This document shows, in pieces, positions 19,201 through 27,254 of a stretch of DNA of 64,000 bases. Numbering within the stretch: the stretch's first letter is position 1; every line of letters begins with the position of its first letter. Origin of the DNA: [Pantoea] beijingensis (GTDB lineage: Bacteria; Pseudomonadota; Gammaproteobacteria; Enterobacterales; Enterobacteriaceae); NCBI RefSeq assembly GCF_022647505.1, contig NZ_CP071409.1, forward strand, positions 3,286,001 to 3,350,000, in the 5' to 3' direction. The notes beneath the pieces are model-generated. The model made no database searches. It worked only from the letters and a program-made list of their open reading frames with translations, and was not told the origin of the DNA. The translations under genes were made by a program, and so were the position numbers.

Positions 19201-19852
19201 CTTTACGGCAGAAGGCACCGTCGGTATCGGCGGAATGTACATGTGCATTTATGGCATGGACTCACCCGGGGGATATCAACTGGTGGGCCGCACGCTGCCG
19301 ATCTGGAACACCTTCCTTAAGAACTCACAGTTTTCCGCCAGCGAACCCTGGCTACTACGTTTCTTCGATCAGGTACGTTTCTATCCGGTCAGCGAAGCCG
19401 AGCTGGATACACTGCGTGACGATTTCCGCGAAGGCCGCGCGGCTATCACGATTGAAGAAAGCATTTTCGATTTTGCTGAGCACCGCCAGTTTCTTGAAAC
19501 ACATGCCGAGTCAATCGCCGAGTTCCGTCAACACCAGTCACGCGCTTTCGCAACCGAAGTGGCTCTGTGGCAGGAGGAAGAAGAAGGTGCGCCGCTCACC
19601 AGTGAAGAGAATCTTCAACTCCCTGACACCGACGAACACGCCCTGCAGGTTAGCGCAGATATGAACGGTAACATCTGGAAAGTCCTGGTGAAACCAGGTG
19701 ATGAAGTGGTCGCGGGCCAGCCGTTGATCATCGTAGAGGCAATGAAAATGGAGCTAACCATCCATGCACCTCAGGGCGGCCGCGTCAAACAGATTGGCTG
19801 CCAGCCAGGCCGTCCCGTTAGCCCCGGCGATGCTTTGCTGTGGCTGGAATAA
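16235..19852 (+). CDS. uca: Urea carboxylase (biotin-dependent)
   Basis: Carboxylates urea to allophanate with ATP and bicarbonate. The 1205 residues show, in order: a biotin carboxylase module (1-450; ANRGEIACRAIRT at the start, ATP-grasp loop KSTAGGGGIG, EVNTRLQVEH); an AHS2/KipA-like domain (about 450-760; GTWSSIQDYPGR, GVPPSGPMDD); an AHS1/KipI-like domain (about 795-1015; VLIEYGDNVLDL, with GVGGMYM-like region further on); and a biotinyl domain whose lysine lies in VEAMKME near residue 1170. This is the usual order in urea carboxylase. It starts at the ATG overlapping the atzF stop. The enzyme needs biotinylation by BirA. Confidence 0.95.
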   Translation: MFNTVLIANRGEIACRAIRTLKRLGITSVAVYSDADKNAQHVKDADIAIALGGEKAGDSYLRIDKILAAAQESGAQAIWPGYGFLSESLPFADACEQAGIIFIGPTAQQIGEFGLKHRARELAAEAGVPMTPGTALLASLEEAQEAAEKIGYPVMLKSTAGGGGIGLTRCADADALRNAWESVRRLGEHFFSDAGVFLERCIDRARHVEVQIFGDGKGKVIALGERDCSLQRRNQKVVEETPAPGLPAATRTALLDSAVKLGELVNYRSAGTVEYIYDAERDAFYFLEVNTRLQVEHPVTESVTGLDLVECMLQVAAGIPLDWERMAQPPVGASIEVRLYAEDPLKNFQPSPGVLTEVCFPEGVRVDGWVNTGTHVSAFYDPMIAKLIVHAENREAALKKMQEALSQTRLHGIATNLDYLRQIIATDAFHSGNVWTRMLDSFTPSAQVIEVVQPGTWSSIQDYPGRLGYWDIGVPPSGPMDDFAFRLANRIVGNAEEAAGLEFTLQGPTLRFHSDATIALTGADCPAMLDGEAIGYWQPVDVKAGQTLALGRAQHGCRTYLAVRNGFDVPVYLGSRSTFVLGQFGGHAGRTLRVADMLAISQPQLAACTTPAPTSAPQAIHSSLIPEYGDEWRIGVLYGPHGAPDFFTQESIDAFFASEWQVHYNSNRLGVRLEGPKPSWTRADGGEAGLHPSNVHDCEYAIGAVNFTGDFPVILTRDGPSLGGFVCPVTIAKAELWKVGQVKPGDRIRFHPIDFHHAQALEQAQTASIENLTAAYVPNAEAPSLAETELGSATLLAAVKATSTTPTAVYRQAGDNYVLIEYGDNVLDLALRLRVHLLMNAIREAAQPGIEELSPGVRSLQIRYDSRQISQKDLLALLLSLEKNLGEVNNMRVPSRIIHLPMAFEDSATLGAVSRYQETVRANAPWLPNNVDFIQRINGLPNREAVKETIFDASYLILGLGDVYLGAPCAVPVDPRHRLLSSKYNPARTFTAEGTVGIGGMYMCIYGMDSPGGYQLVGRTLPIWNTFLKNSQFSASEPWLLRFFDQVRFYPVSEAELDTLRDDFREGRAAITIEESIFDFAEHRQFLETHAESIAEFRQHQSRAFATEVALWQEEEEGAPLTSEENLQLPDTDEHALQVSADMNGNIWKVLVKPGDEVVAGQPLIIVEAMKMELTIHAPQGGRVKQIGCQPGRPVSPGDALLWLE

Positions 19853-19861
19853 GGAGCCGCT

Positions 19862-20578
19862 ATGCAGCAGGCCAGCTTTCATCAGAAACGCAATAAGGGG
19901 CGTCCAGAGGTCCTCGCGGAACGTGTTTATCAGGCGATTAAAAACGACATTTTTGATTTCCGTCTGATGCCGGGAGATCGCTTCAGTGAGAGTGAAATGG
20001 CTGAACGCATGGACGTCAGCCGCACACCGGTCCGTCAGGCGTTGTTCTGGCTTGAGCGGGAAGGCTATGTCGAAGTGTGGTTTCGCAGCGGCTGGCAAGT
20101 AAGGCCCTTCGATTTTGAGTACTTCGAAGAACTGTATGACTTTCGCATAGTGCTGGAGCGCGAAGCCATCCGCCGCCTGTGCGGTATGCCTCCGGGACGC
20201 TGCGCCGAGCTGCTAAGCGAGCTTATCGCATTCTGGATTGACGATCCGCGCCTCGAAGAGGGGAAAACCGTGTCGTTACATGACGAAGGTTTCCATATGG
20301 CGCTGGTTGCTGCAGCAGGAAACGGAGAAATGGCACGGATCCATGCCGAGCTGACCGAAAAAATTCGCATCATTCGTCGCCTGGACTTTACCCGGGAAGA
20401 CCGCATGGGTGCCACCTATAACGAACACGCCCGCATTTTGCGGGCGATATTAAAACAACAAACCGAGGAGGCACAGCGCATCCTGACCGATCATATTTCC
20501 ATCAGTAAAGCGGAGGTCAGGAAAATCACTCTACACATGCTACAGCAGGCCAGATCACAAACCGATGCATCCGAATAA
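19862..20578 (+). CDS. GntR-family regulator with FCD ligand domain
   Basis: A 238-residue transcription factor: the winged helix at about residues 20-85 (LAERVYQAIKNDIFDFRL, FSESEMAERMDVSRTPVRQAL) is GntR type, and the all-helical C-terminal FCD domain (about 95-230) has the metal/ligand-binding residues in FHMALVAAAGN and the late histidines NEHARIL and DHISISK. It starts ten bases after urea carboxylase behind an AAGGAG site. Position and the palindrome at 14412-14427 suggest it represses the urea genes and responds to urea, allophanate or a related acid; the ligand is unknown. Confidence 0.85.
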   Translation: MQQASFHQKRNKGRPEVLAERVYQAIKNDIFDFRLMPGDRFSESEMAERMDVSRTPVRQALFWLEREGYVEVWFRSGWQVRPFDFEYFEELYDFRIVLEREAIRRLCGMPPGRCAELLSELIAFWIDDPRLEEGKTVSLHDEGFHMALVAAAGNGEMARIHAELTEKIRIIRRLDFTREDRMGATYNEHARILRAILKQQTEEAQRILTDHISISKAEVRKITLHMLQQARSQTDASE

Positions 20579-20729
20579 TTTGAACAGGCGTTATTGTCGC
20601 AGCCCGTTTAGCAACGGTCGCGGCGCGGCAACCAGCGTATAGAACGCTGCATAGTAGGATGCCAGCACGCCCATTTGCGTGTGCTGGTCACAAAAATAGT
20701 CAGATCAATACTTTTGAGGGTTTCCGGAG
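20579..20729. promoter_or_regulatory. Gap ahead of urtA with an inverted repeat
   Basis: CCAGCAC (20662-20668) and GTGCTGG (20681-20687) form a 7-bp perfect inverted repeat about 45 bases before urtA, and CAGCG/CGCTG (20633-20649) a shorter one. No good sigma-70 or sigma-54 promoter was seen, so the transporter genes may be read from the promoter upstream of atzF. Confidence 0.3.
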
Positions 20730-21998
20730 ATGAAAAGACGTTCACTTTTGCAAGCATTTGCACTCACGGCAACGGTCATCAGCATGGGCGTCGCCTGGAG
20801 CGTACAGGCCGCTGATACCATCAAGGTCGGTATCATGAGTTCGCTCTCAGGCACGATGGCGATCTCTGAAACTCCCCTGAAAGACGTGGCATTAATGACC
20901 ATTGATGAAATCAATGCGAAGGGTGGCGTTCTGGGGAAAAAACTGGAGCCGGTGGTGGTTGATCCTGCCTCTAACTGGCCATTATTTGCCGAAAAGGCAC
21001 GTCAGCTGCTATCGCAAGATAAAGTCGCAGCGGTATTTGGCTGCTGGACCTCGGTTTCGCGTAAATCCGTGCTGCCTGTATTTGAAGAGTTAAACGGACT
21101 GTTGTTCTACCCGGTGCAATATGAAGGCGAAGAGATGTCGCCCAACGTGTTCTATACCGGTGCTGCGCCAAATCAGCAGGCCATCCCGGCGGTGGAATAT
21201 CTGATGAGTGAAGACGGCGGCGCGGCAAAACGCTTCTTCCTGCTGGGTACCGATTACGTCTATCCCCGTACCACCAACAAAATCCTGCGTGCATTCCTGC
21301 ACAGCAAAGGTGTACAGGACGCCGATATCAAAGAGGTCTACACCCCATTTGGTTACAGCGATTACCAAACCATCGTCTCTGATATTAAGAAGTTTTCCGA
21401 CGGCGGAAAAACGGCGGTTGTCTCAACGATCAACGGCGACTCCAACGTGCCTTTCTATAAAGAACTGGCAAACCAGGGCATCAAAGCAACGGATGTGCCT
21501 GTTGTGGCCTTCTCCGTGGGTGAAGAAGAGCTGCGCGGGATTGATACCAAGCCCCTGGTCGGTAACTTAGCCGCTTGGAACTACTTCGAATCCGTTGATA
21601 ATCCCAGCAACGCTAAATTTGTTGCCGACTACAAAGCCTATGCCAAAGCCCATAACCTGCCCAATGCCGACACGGTTGTAACTAACGATCCAATGGAGGC
21701 CACCTGGGTTGGTATTCATATGTGGGCACAGGCGGTAGAAAAAGCAGGCACCACTGATGTCGATAAAGTACGTGACGCCATGGCCGGACAAACCTTTGCC
21801 GCGCCAGATGGCTTCACACTGACCATGGACAACACTAACCACCACCTGCATAAACCGGTGATGATCGGTGAAATTGAAGATAACGGCCAGTTCAACGTGG
21901 TGTGGCAGACCGAGCAGCCGATCCGGGCGCAACCATGGAGCCCGTACATTGCCGGTAACGATAAGAAGCCGGACCACCCGGTGAAATCAGCGCAGTAG
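20730..21998 (+). CDS. urtA: Urea ABC transporter, substrate-binding protein
   Basis: Periplasmic receptor of a branched-chain-amino-acid-type transporter specialised for urea. The 422 residues begin with a signal peptide (MKRRSLLQAFALTATV, cleaved near VQAAD); the twin arginines followed by SLL are Tat-like. The mature protein starts DTIKVGIMSSLSGTMAISE, the UrtA hallmark, and continues through GCWTSVSRKSVLPVFEE, FYPVQYEGEE and NDPMEATWVGIHMWAQAVE, all characteristic of UrtA as opposed to LivJ. It follows the catabolic genes in the same direction and begins the urtABCDE set. Confidence 0.95.
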   Translation: MKRRSLLQAFALTATVISMGVAWSVQAADTIKVGIMSSLSGTMAISETPLKDVALMTIDEINAKGGVLGKKLEPVVVDPASNWPLFAEKARQLLSQDKVAAVFGCWTSVSRKSVLPVFEELNGLLFYPVQYEGEEMSPNVFYTGAAPNQQAIPAVEYLMSEDGGAAKRFFLLGTDYVYPRTTNKILRAFLHSKGVQDADIKEVYTPFGYSDYQTIVSDIKKFSDGGKTAVVSTINGDSNVPFYKELANQGIKATDVPVVAFSVGEEELRGIDTKPLVGNLAAWNYFESVDNPSNAKFVADYKAYAKAHNLPNADTVVTNDPMEATWVGIHMWAQAVEKAGTTDVDKVRDAMAGQTFAAPDGFTLTMDNTNHHLHKPVMIGEIEDNGQFNVVWQTEQPIRAQPWSPYIAGNDKKPDHPVKSAQ

Positions 21999-22084
21999 CA
22001 ATATCGACAGCGGCAGGGATGACACTTCCATCCCTGCTCTTCGACGAAATTGAGAAACCATCCTCTTTCAACATAGGCATCGCG

Positions 22085-23659
22085 ATGAATATGGGCAAAA
22101 TAGTTGGGTTATTACTGTCGCTGTGCCTGTTAGCGCCGGGGTTCAGCCGGGCTGGACCGGCCGTAGAGTATGCGGCGGCGAACCGCACACAGCAGGCCAC
22201 ACTCCTTCAGCAGTGGGCCAGTTCACCCGACGCGACACGTTTACCGTTACTTCAGGCACTGCACGATGAGGCGGTGGTCATTGATAGTAACAAACAGCCT
22301 TTCAGGCTCGCAGGGGACAGGCTCACCGCCCTGGAAGGCAACGCGCAGCCGGTCGGAAATACCAAAAAATTGTTTACCAATAACCGGTTAAGAATACTGA
22401 CTCGCAATGCGCTGGCGTCGGTACAGCTTATCAGCGTGGATGCGGCAACTCGACTGCACGCAGCACGCACCTTACAAAATGATGCGGTTGCCGAGCAGCT
22501 ACCGCTATTAAGCCGGCAATTGGCATCTGAGTCAGATAGCGCGGTACATGCCGCACTGACGATCGCACTCGCCAACCTACAATTGAGCGATAGCCGCCCT
22601 GAGGTCAGACTGCACGCCATTACCTTATTGGGTGAAACCAGCGATCCACAGCTACAGGGAAGTCTGCAACGCCTGACCCTGGCGGCAAATGAACCTGATG
22701 CCAGCGTGCGGGCGGCAGCGGAAAAAAGTCTGAAAAATATTCAGCAGCGCCTGATGTGGGGCGATCTGCTGGGACAAGCGTTTACCGGACTGTCATTAGG
22801 CTCGATTCTGCTGTTGGCTGCGCTGGGCCTGGCAATCACCTATGGCCTACTGGGCGTTATCAATATGGCACACGGCGAAATGCTGATGCTCGGTGCCTAT
22901 GCAACCTGGATGGTGCAAACCCTGTTTCAACGGGTTGCTCCCGAGTGGCTGGCCTGGTATCCACTGCTGGCACTGCCGGTCGCTTTTTTCATTACCGCCA
23001 GCATTGGTATGGTGCTGGAGCGCACCATCATTCGCCACCTTTATGGTCGTCCTCTGGAAACGTTGCTCGCAACATGGGGCATTAGCTTGATGTTGATCCA
23101 GCTGGTACGCATGCTGTTTGGCGCACAAAATCTGGAAGTTGCTAACCCGCAGTGGCTGTCCGGGGGCATGCAGATCCTGCCCAATCTGGTCCTGCCCTGG
23201 AATCGGATCGCCGTGATTTTGTTTGTCATCGCGGTGCTCACACTGACCTGGCTACTGCTCAATAAAACGCGTCTTGGAATGAACGTGCGGGCAGTCACAC
23301 AAAATCGGGCAATGGCCGACTGCTGCGGCGTACCAACCGGTCGCGTGGATATGCTGGCCTTTGGATTGGGTTCAGGTATCGCAGGTTTAGGCGGCGTGGC
23401 GCTGTCCCAATTGGGTAACGTGGGACCAGAGCTGGGCCAGGGCTATATTATCGATTCCTTTCTGGTGGTCGTCACCGGCGGCGTTGGTCAACTGGCTGGC
23501 ACCGTTGTGGCCGCATTTGGTCTGGGTATCCTCAATAAAATACTGGAGCCACAAATCGGCGCCGTACTGGGTAAGATCCTGATTCTGGTACTGATCGTAC
23601 TGTTCATTCAAAAAAGGCCACAGGGGCTGTTTGCCTTTAAAGGACGGGTGATTGACTGA
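22085..23659 (+). CDS. urtB: Urea ABC transporter, permease UrtB
   Basis: Inner-membrane permease of the LivH family. I place the start at 22085 (MNMGKIVGLLL), which opens a signal peptide; the upstream in-frame ATG at 22019 gives a charged extension and is less likely. The protein of about 524 residues has a periplasmic N-terminal region (about 30-235) with HEAT-like repeats (VRLHAITLLGE, VRAAAEKSL) that is typical of UrtB, then a LivH-type membrane domain with SLGSILLLAALGLAITYGLLGVINMAHGE and ALSQLGNVGPELGQGYIIDSF. Its TGA overlaps the ATG of urtC. Confidence 0.93.
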   Translation: MNMGKIVGLLLSLCLLAPGFSRAGPAVEYAAANRTQQATLLQQWASSPDATRLPLLQALHDEAVVIDSNKQPFRLAGDRLTALEGNAQPVGNTKKLFTNNRLRILTRNALASVQLISVDAATRLHAARTLQNDAVAEQLPLLSRQLASESDSAVHAALTIALANLQLSDSRPEVRLHAITLLGETSDPQLQGSLQRLTLAANEPDASVRAAAEKSLKNIQQRLMWGDLLGQAFTGLSLGSILLLAALGLAITYGLLGVINMAHGEMLMLGAYATWMVQTLFQRVAPEWLAWYPLLALPVAFFITASIGMVLERTIIRHLYGRPLETLLATWGISLMLIQLVRMLFGAQNLEVANPQWLSGGMQILPNLVLPWNRIAVILFVIAVLTLTWLLLNKTRLGMNVRAVTQNRAMADCCGVPTGRVDMLAFGLGSGIAGLGGVALSQLGNVGPELGQGYIIDSFLVVVTGGVGQLAGTVVAAFGLGILNKILEPQIGAVLGKILILVLIVLFIQKRPQGLFAFKGRVID

Positions 23660-24735
23660 TGACGCAACCAATGACGCTCACTCTGCTGCAAAAAGCGCCA
23701 CGCCTGACGTTCAGTATTGGGACGCTGGTGCTACTGATGTTGCTCGCGTTGCCTTTTTTGGCGCTGCTGCCGGCCAATAATCCGCTGGCGATCTCAACCT
23801 ATACCCTGACGCTGGTAGGCAAAATCCTTTGTTACGCCATCGTAGCGGTTGCACTGGATCTGGTTTGGGGTTACGCCGGCTTACTGTCACTGGGACACGG
23901 TCTGTTTTTCGCACTCGGCGGCTATGCCATGGGCATGTATCTGATGCGCCAGGCCGCTGGTGATGGGCTCCCGGCCTTTATGTCTTTTCTCTCCTGGAGC
24001 GAACTGCCGTGGTTTTGGGCGGGAACACAATACTTTGCCTGGACTCTGTGCCTTATCGTGCTGGTACCTGGGCTGCTGGCGCTGCTTTTCGGCTGGTTCG
24101 CCTTCCGTTCCAAAATTAAAGGCGTCTATTTTTCTATTATGACCCAGGCACTGACCTACGCCGGAATGCTGCTGTTTTTCCGCAATGAAACCGGCTTTGG
24201 CGGTAACAATGGCTTTACCGGATTTACCACACTGCTTGGCTTACCAGTGACGGCGACCGGCACGCGGATCGGGCTTTTTATCGCTACCGTGTTGCTACTG
24301 CTCTTTAGTCTGGCACTGGGATTGTGGCTGGCGCGCAGTAAATTTGGCCGGGTGCTGACGGCTGTACGCGATGCTGAAAACCGGCTGATGTTCTGCGGTT
24401 ATGATCCGAAAGGCTTTAAGCTGTTTGTCTGGACACTGTCTGCCGTATTGTGTGGGCTAGCCGGCGCACTCTACGTCCCCCAGGTCGGCATCATCAATCC
24501 CGGTGAAATGTCCCCCACTAACTCAATTGAAGCCGCAATTTGGGTTGCGCTCGGCGGCCGCGGTACGCTTATCGGTCCTATGCTGGGCGCGGTCATCGTC
24601 AACGGTGCCAAAAGCTGGTTTACCGTGGCATTCCCCGAATACTGGCTATTTTTCCTTGGGTTGATGTTTATTCTCGTGACCCTATTTTTGCCGCGTGGCG
24701 TAATTGGCCTGCTTCGTCGGAGGAAACATGACTGA
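23659..24735 (+). CDS. urtC: Urea ABC transporter, permease UrtC
   Basis: Second inner-membrane permease, LivM family, 358 residues with about eight to nine membrane segments. The motif LVWGYAGLLSLGHGLFFALGGYAMG (near residue 80) and the cytoplasmic coupling loop AVRDAENRLMFCGYDP followed by KLFVWTLSA are the usual LivM/UrtC marks. It overlaps urtB by one base (TGATG type) and urtD by eight bases, so all four genes are translationally coupled. Confidence 0.94.
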   Translation: MTQPMTLTLLQKAPRLTFSIGTLVLLMLLALPFLALLPANNPLAISTYTLTLVGKILCYAIVAVALDLVWGYAGLLSLGHGLFFALGGYAMGMYLMRQAAGDGLPAFMSFLSWSELPWFWAGTQYFAWTLCLIVLVPGLLALLFGWFAFRSKIKGVYFSIMTQALTYAGMLLFFRNETGFGGNNGFTGFTTLLGLPVTATGTRIGLFIATVLLLLFSLALGLWLARSKFGRVLTAVRDAENRLMFCGYDPKGFKLFVWTLSAVLCGLAGALYVPQVGIINPGEMSPTNSIEAAIWVALGGRGTLIGPMLGAVIVNGAKSWFTVAFPEYWLFFLGLMFILVTLFLPRGVIGLLRRRKHD

Positions 24736-25519
24736 GCCTCTGTTTACTCAACCGCATCCGTCAGATCGCTATCGTCATCAGACCGATCCAGTGTTGCAGC
24801 TGGAAAAAATCAACGTCTCTTTTGATGGTTTTCACGCGTTAACTAATCTTTCGCTACAGATCGGCGTCGGAGAGTTGCGCTGTATTATTGGCCCGAACGG
24901 TGCGGGTAAAACTACGCTGATGGATGTTATTACCGGAAAAACGCGTCCGGATAGCGGCAGCGTATTTTACGATCAGAATACCGACCTCACCACACTGTCA
25001 TCCGTTGAGATCGCTCGTAGCGGGATCGGTCGAAAATTTCAAAAACCAACGGTATTTGAAGCACTTTCGGTCTTTGAAAATCTGGAAATTGCCCTGAAAA
25101 CCGATAAATCCGTCTGGACCTGCCTGCGTGCGCGTCTAAACGGTGAACAGCAGGATCGCATTGATGAGGTGCTGAAATTACTGCGGCTTAGCAAGGAGCG
25201 TCATCGACCAGCCGGGTTACTCTCACATGGCCAGAAACAGTTTCTGGAAATCGGTATGCTACTCGTACAGGAACCCCATTTGTTACTCCTTGACGAGCCA
25301 GCCGCAGGCATGACAGATGCCGAAACAGACTATACCGCTGAGCTGTTTCGCGGCCTCGCCGGCAAGCACTCACTGATGGTCGTTGAACACGATATGGGAT
25401 TTGTGGAAACCATCGCCGATCGCGTTACCGTACTTCATCAGGGGCAGGTGCTGGCAGAAGGATCGCTGCGCGAGGTCCAGGCCAACGATCGCGTGATCGA
25501 TGTTTATTTAGGACGCTAA
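24728..25519 (+). CDS. urtD: Urea ABC transporter, ATPase UrtD
   Basis: Cytoplasmic ATP-binding subunit of the LivG type. The start at 24728 (MTEPLF) follows a GGAGGAAAC ribosome site and gives 263 residues; the in-frame start at 24704 lies upstream of that site. Walker A is GPNGAGKTT (about residues 56-64), the signature is the weak LLSHGQKQ (a common UrtD form of LSGGQ), Walker B is LLLLDEPAAGM, and the H-loop is VVEHDM. It works as a pair with UrtE. Confidence 0.94.
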   Translation: MTEPLFTQPHPSDRYRHQTDPVLQLEKINVSFDGFHALTNLSLQIGVGELRCIIGPNGAGKTTLMDVITGKTRPDSGSVFYDQNTDLTTLSSVEIARSGIGRKFQKPTVFEALSVFENLEIALKTDKSVWTCLRARLNGEQQDRIDEVLKLLRLSKERHRPAGLLSHGQKQFLEIGMLLVQEPHLLLLDEPAAGMTDAETDYTAELFRGLAGKHSLMVVEHDMGFVETIADRVTVLHQGQVLAEGSLREVQANDRVIDVYLGR

Positions 25520-25520
25520 T

Positions 25521-26219
25521 ATGTTACAGGTCTCAGAACTGAATCAATATTATGGCGGTAGCCATATTTTGCGTGGGCTCTCTTTCGAGCTACAAATGGG
25601 TGAAGTGACCTGCCTGCTTGGGCGCAACGGCGTAGGAAAAACCACCTTGCTAAAATGCCTGATGGGGTTGCTACCGGTGAAATCCGGCACGATTCGCTGG
25701 CAGCAAAATACCATCAATCAGCGTAAACCACACCAGCGCGTGCAGGCGGGGATCGCGTATGTGCCGCAGGGGCGAGAAATTTTTCCTCGTCTCACGGTGG
25801 AGGAGAACTTGCTGATGGGATTAGCCCGTTTCTCCGGCGCGCAGGCAAGGCAGGTCCCTGATGAAATTTATCAGCTTTTCCCGATACTGAAAGAGATGAA
25901 GCAGCGCCGCGGCGGCGATCTTTCCGGTGGGCAACAGCAGCAGTTGGCCATTGGTCGCGCGCTCGCCTGTAAACCGCAGCTACTGATTTTGGATGAGCCC
26001 ACCGAGGGCATTCAACCTTCGGTGATTAAAGAGATCGGCGCCGTCATTCGCCAACTTGCACAGCGTGGTGATATGTCGATTCTGCTGGTAGAACAGTTTT
26101 ATGATTTCGCTGCAGAGCTCGCGGACAGCTATCTGGTCATGGCCCGCGGGGAAATCGTACAACGTGGGCGGGGGGATACCATGGAAGCTGACGGCGTGCG
26201 CGGGCTAGTGGCAATTTAA
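25521..26219 (+). CDS. urtE: Urea ABC transporter, ATPase UrtE
   Basis: Second ATP-binding subunit, LivF type, 232 residues. Walker A GRNGVGKTT (about 37-45), signature LSGGQQQQLAIGRAL, Walker B LLILDEPTEGIQP and H-loop LLVEQFYDFA are intact. The start codon follows the urtD stop by one base. It is the last gene of the island; the next gene, deoR, lies 220 bases further on and belongs to a different regulon. Confidence 0.94.
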   Translation: MLQVSELNQYYGGSHILRGLSFELQMGEVTCLLGRNGVGKTTLLKCLMGLLPVKSGTIRWQQNTINQRKPHQRVQAGIAYVPQGREIFPRLTVEENLLMGLARFSGAQARQVPDEIYQLFPILKEMKQRRGGDLSGGQQQQLAIGRALACKPQLLILDEPTEGIQPSVIKEIGAVIRQLAQRGDMSILLVEQFYDFAAELADSYLVMARGEIVQRGRGDTMEADGVRGLVAI

Positions 26220-26321
26220 CGGCTCGTATTCAGCACTGCGCGAGGTTCTCCGCCGCAGCGTTGAGGTTTGCGAGGCGATCTCATTACGAGTAATATTGCC
26301 ATTAACCTGCCGGGTAATGCG

Positions 26322-26343
26322 TACCCTCTTATACCAGAGGGTA
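26322..26343. promoter_or_regulatory. Inverted repeat between urtE and deoR
   Basis: TACCCTC and GAGGGTA form a 7-bp perfect inverted repeat around TTATACCA. Read on the minus strand it contains CTGGTATA, the half-site also present in the operator at 14412-14427. It may be a second binding site of the GntR regulator or a hairpin; there is no U-run, so it is a poor terminator. Confidence 0.3.
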
Positions 26344-26439
26344 TTTGCCACAACGCCGTTGGCCAGGCGCGTTATTCGAAATACCGCACTTTTCCCGTAC
26401 TGCCCAGCCCGGCAGCCTACTCACTCAGGAAAGCACATC

Positions 26440-27207
26440 ATGGAAACCCGGCGCGAGGAGCGTGTCAATAAACTGGCACTGGCGTTAAAACGCATTGATA
26501 AACTCCATCTTAAGGATGCGGCGCAGCTGCTTGGCGTATCCGAGATGACCGTTCGCCGCGACCTTAATGAACAACCTTCCGCCGTAGTGCTGCTTGGTGG
26601 CTATATTGTCAGCGATCCAAAAAATAACCAGGGGCACTACTTCGTTTCCGACCAGCAATCGCATAATGTCAGTAAAAAAAGGCAGTTAGGAAAACTGGCC
26701 GCTTCCCTCGTGGACGCTGACTCGACGGTCTTTTTCGACTGTGGTACCACCATACCCTACGTAATCGATGCTATCGACGACGATCTCCCCTTCACCGCCG
26801 TTTGCTGCGCGTTGAATACTTTTCTGGCGCTGAAAGAGAAAAACGCCTGCAACGTAATCCTGAGCGGTGGTGAATTCCATGCAGATAACGCGATCTTCAC
26901 GCCATTAGGACAGCACCATGTGCTGGAGACGCTCTGCCCATCTATCGCCTTTATTTCTGCAGCGGGCATTGACAGCAACCAGGGCGTTACCTGCTTTAAT
27001 GTTAATGAGCTACAGATGAAACATTACGCGCTACAGCGTAGCCAGCATAAAATTTTGGTGGCGGACAGCAGCAAGTTTGGCAAAGTGCTACCTGCCCGAA
27101 TCGGTGAACTATCGCTTTTCCAACATCTGATCAGCGATGCATCGCCTCATGGAGAATTAGCGCTCAAACTGCAGCAAATGGGCGTAGAGATAATCGATTC
27201 GAAATGA
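26440..27207 (+). CDS. deoR: Deoxyribonucleoside operon repressor DeoR
   Basis: DeoR-family repressor that in E. coli shuts off deoCABD and nupG and is released by deoxyribose-5-phosphate. The start at 26440 (METRREERVNKLAL) follows a CAGGAAAG site and gives 255 residues; the first residues METRREER and the helix-turn-helix DKLHLKDAAQLLGVSEMTVRRDLN (about 18-41) match E. coli DeoR almost exactly. The sugar-phosphate-binding domain shows FFDCGTTIPYVIDAID, FTAVCCALNTFLALKEK and LSGGEFHADNAIF. In E. coli deoR is far from this chromosomal region; here it lies about 9 kb from the deo operon it should control. Confidence 0.93.
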   Translation: METRREERVNKLALALKRIDKLHLKDAAQLLGVSEMTVRRDLNEQPSAVVLLGGYIVSDPKNNQGHYFVSDQQSHNVSKKRQLGKLAASLVDADSTVFFDCGTTIPYVIDAIDDDLPFTAVCCALNTFLALKEKNACNVILSGGEFHADNAIFTPLGQHHVLETLCPSIAFISAAGIDSNQGVTCFNVNELQMKHYALQRSQHKILVADSSKFGKVLPARIGELSLFQHLISDASPHGELALKLQQMGVEIIDSK

Positions 27208-27254
27208 TGGTTTTTTCACAATAATATAAATACTACAGGGTAAATACACTGCTC

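Noticed and set aside
20661..20680. A sigma-54-like string upstream of urtA (CAGCACG...TTTGC)
   Set aside because: The essential GG at -24 is AG and the spacing to GC is one base too long, so it does not meet the consensus.
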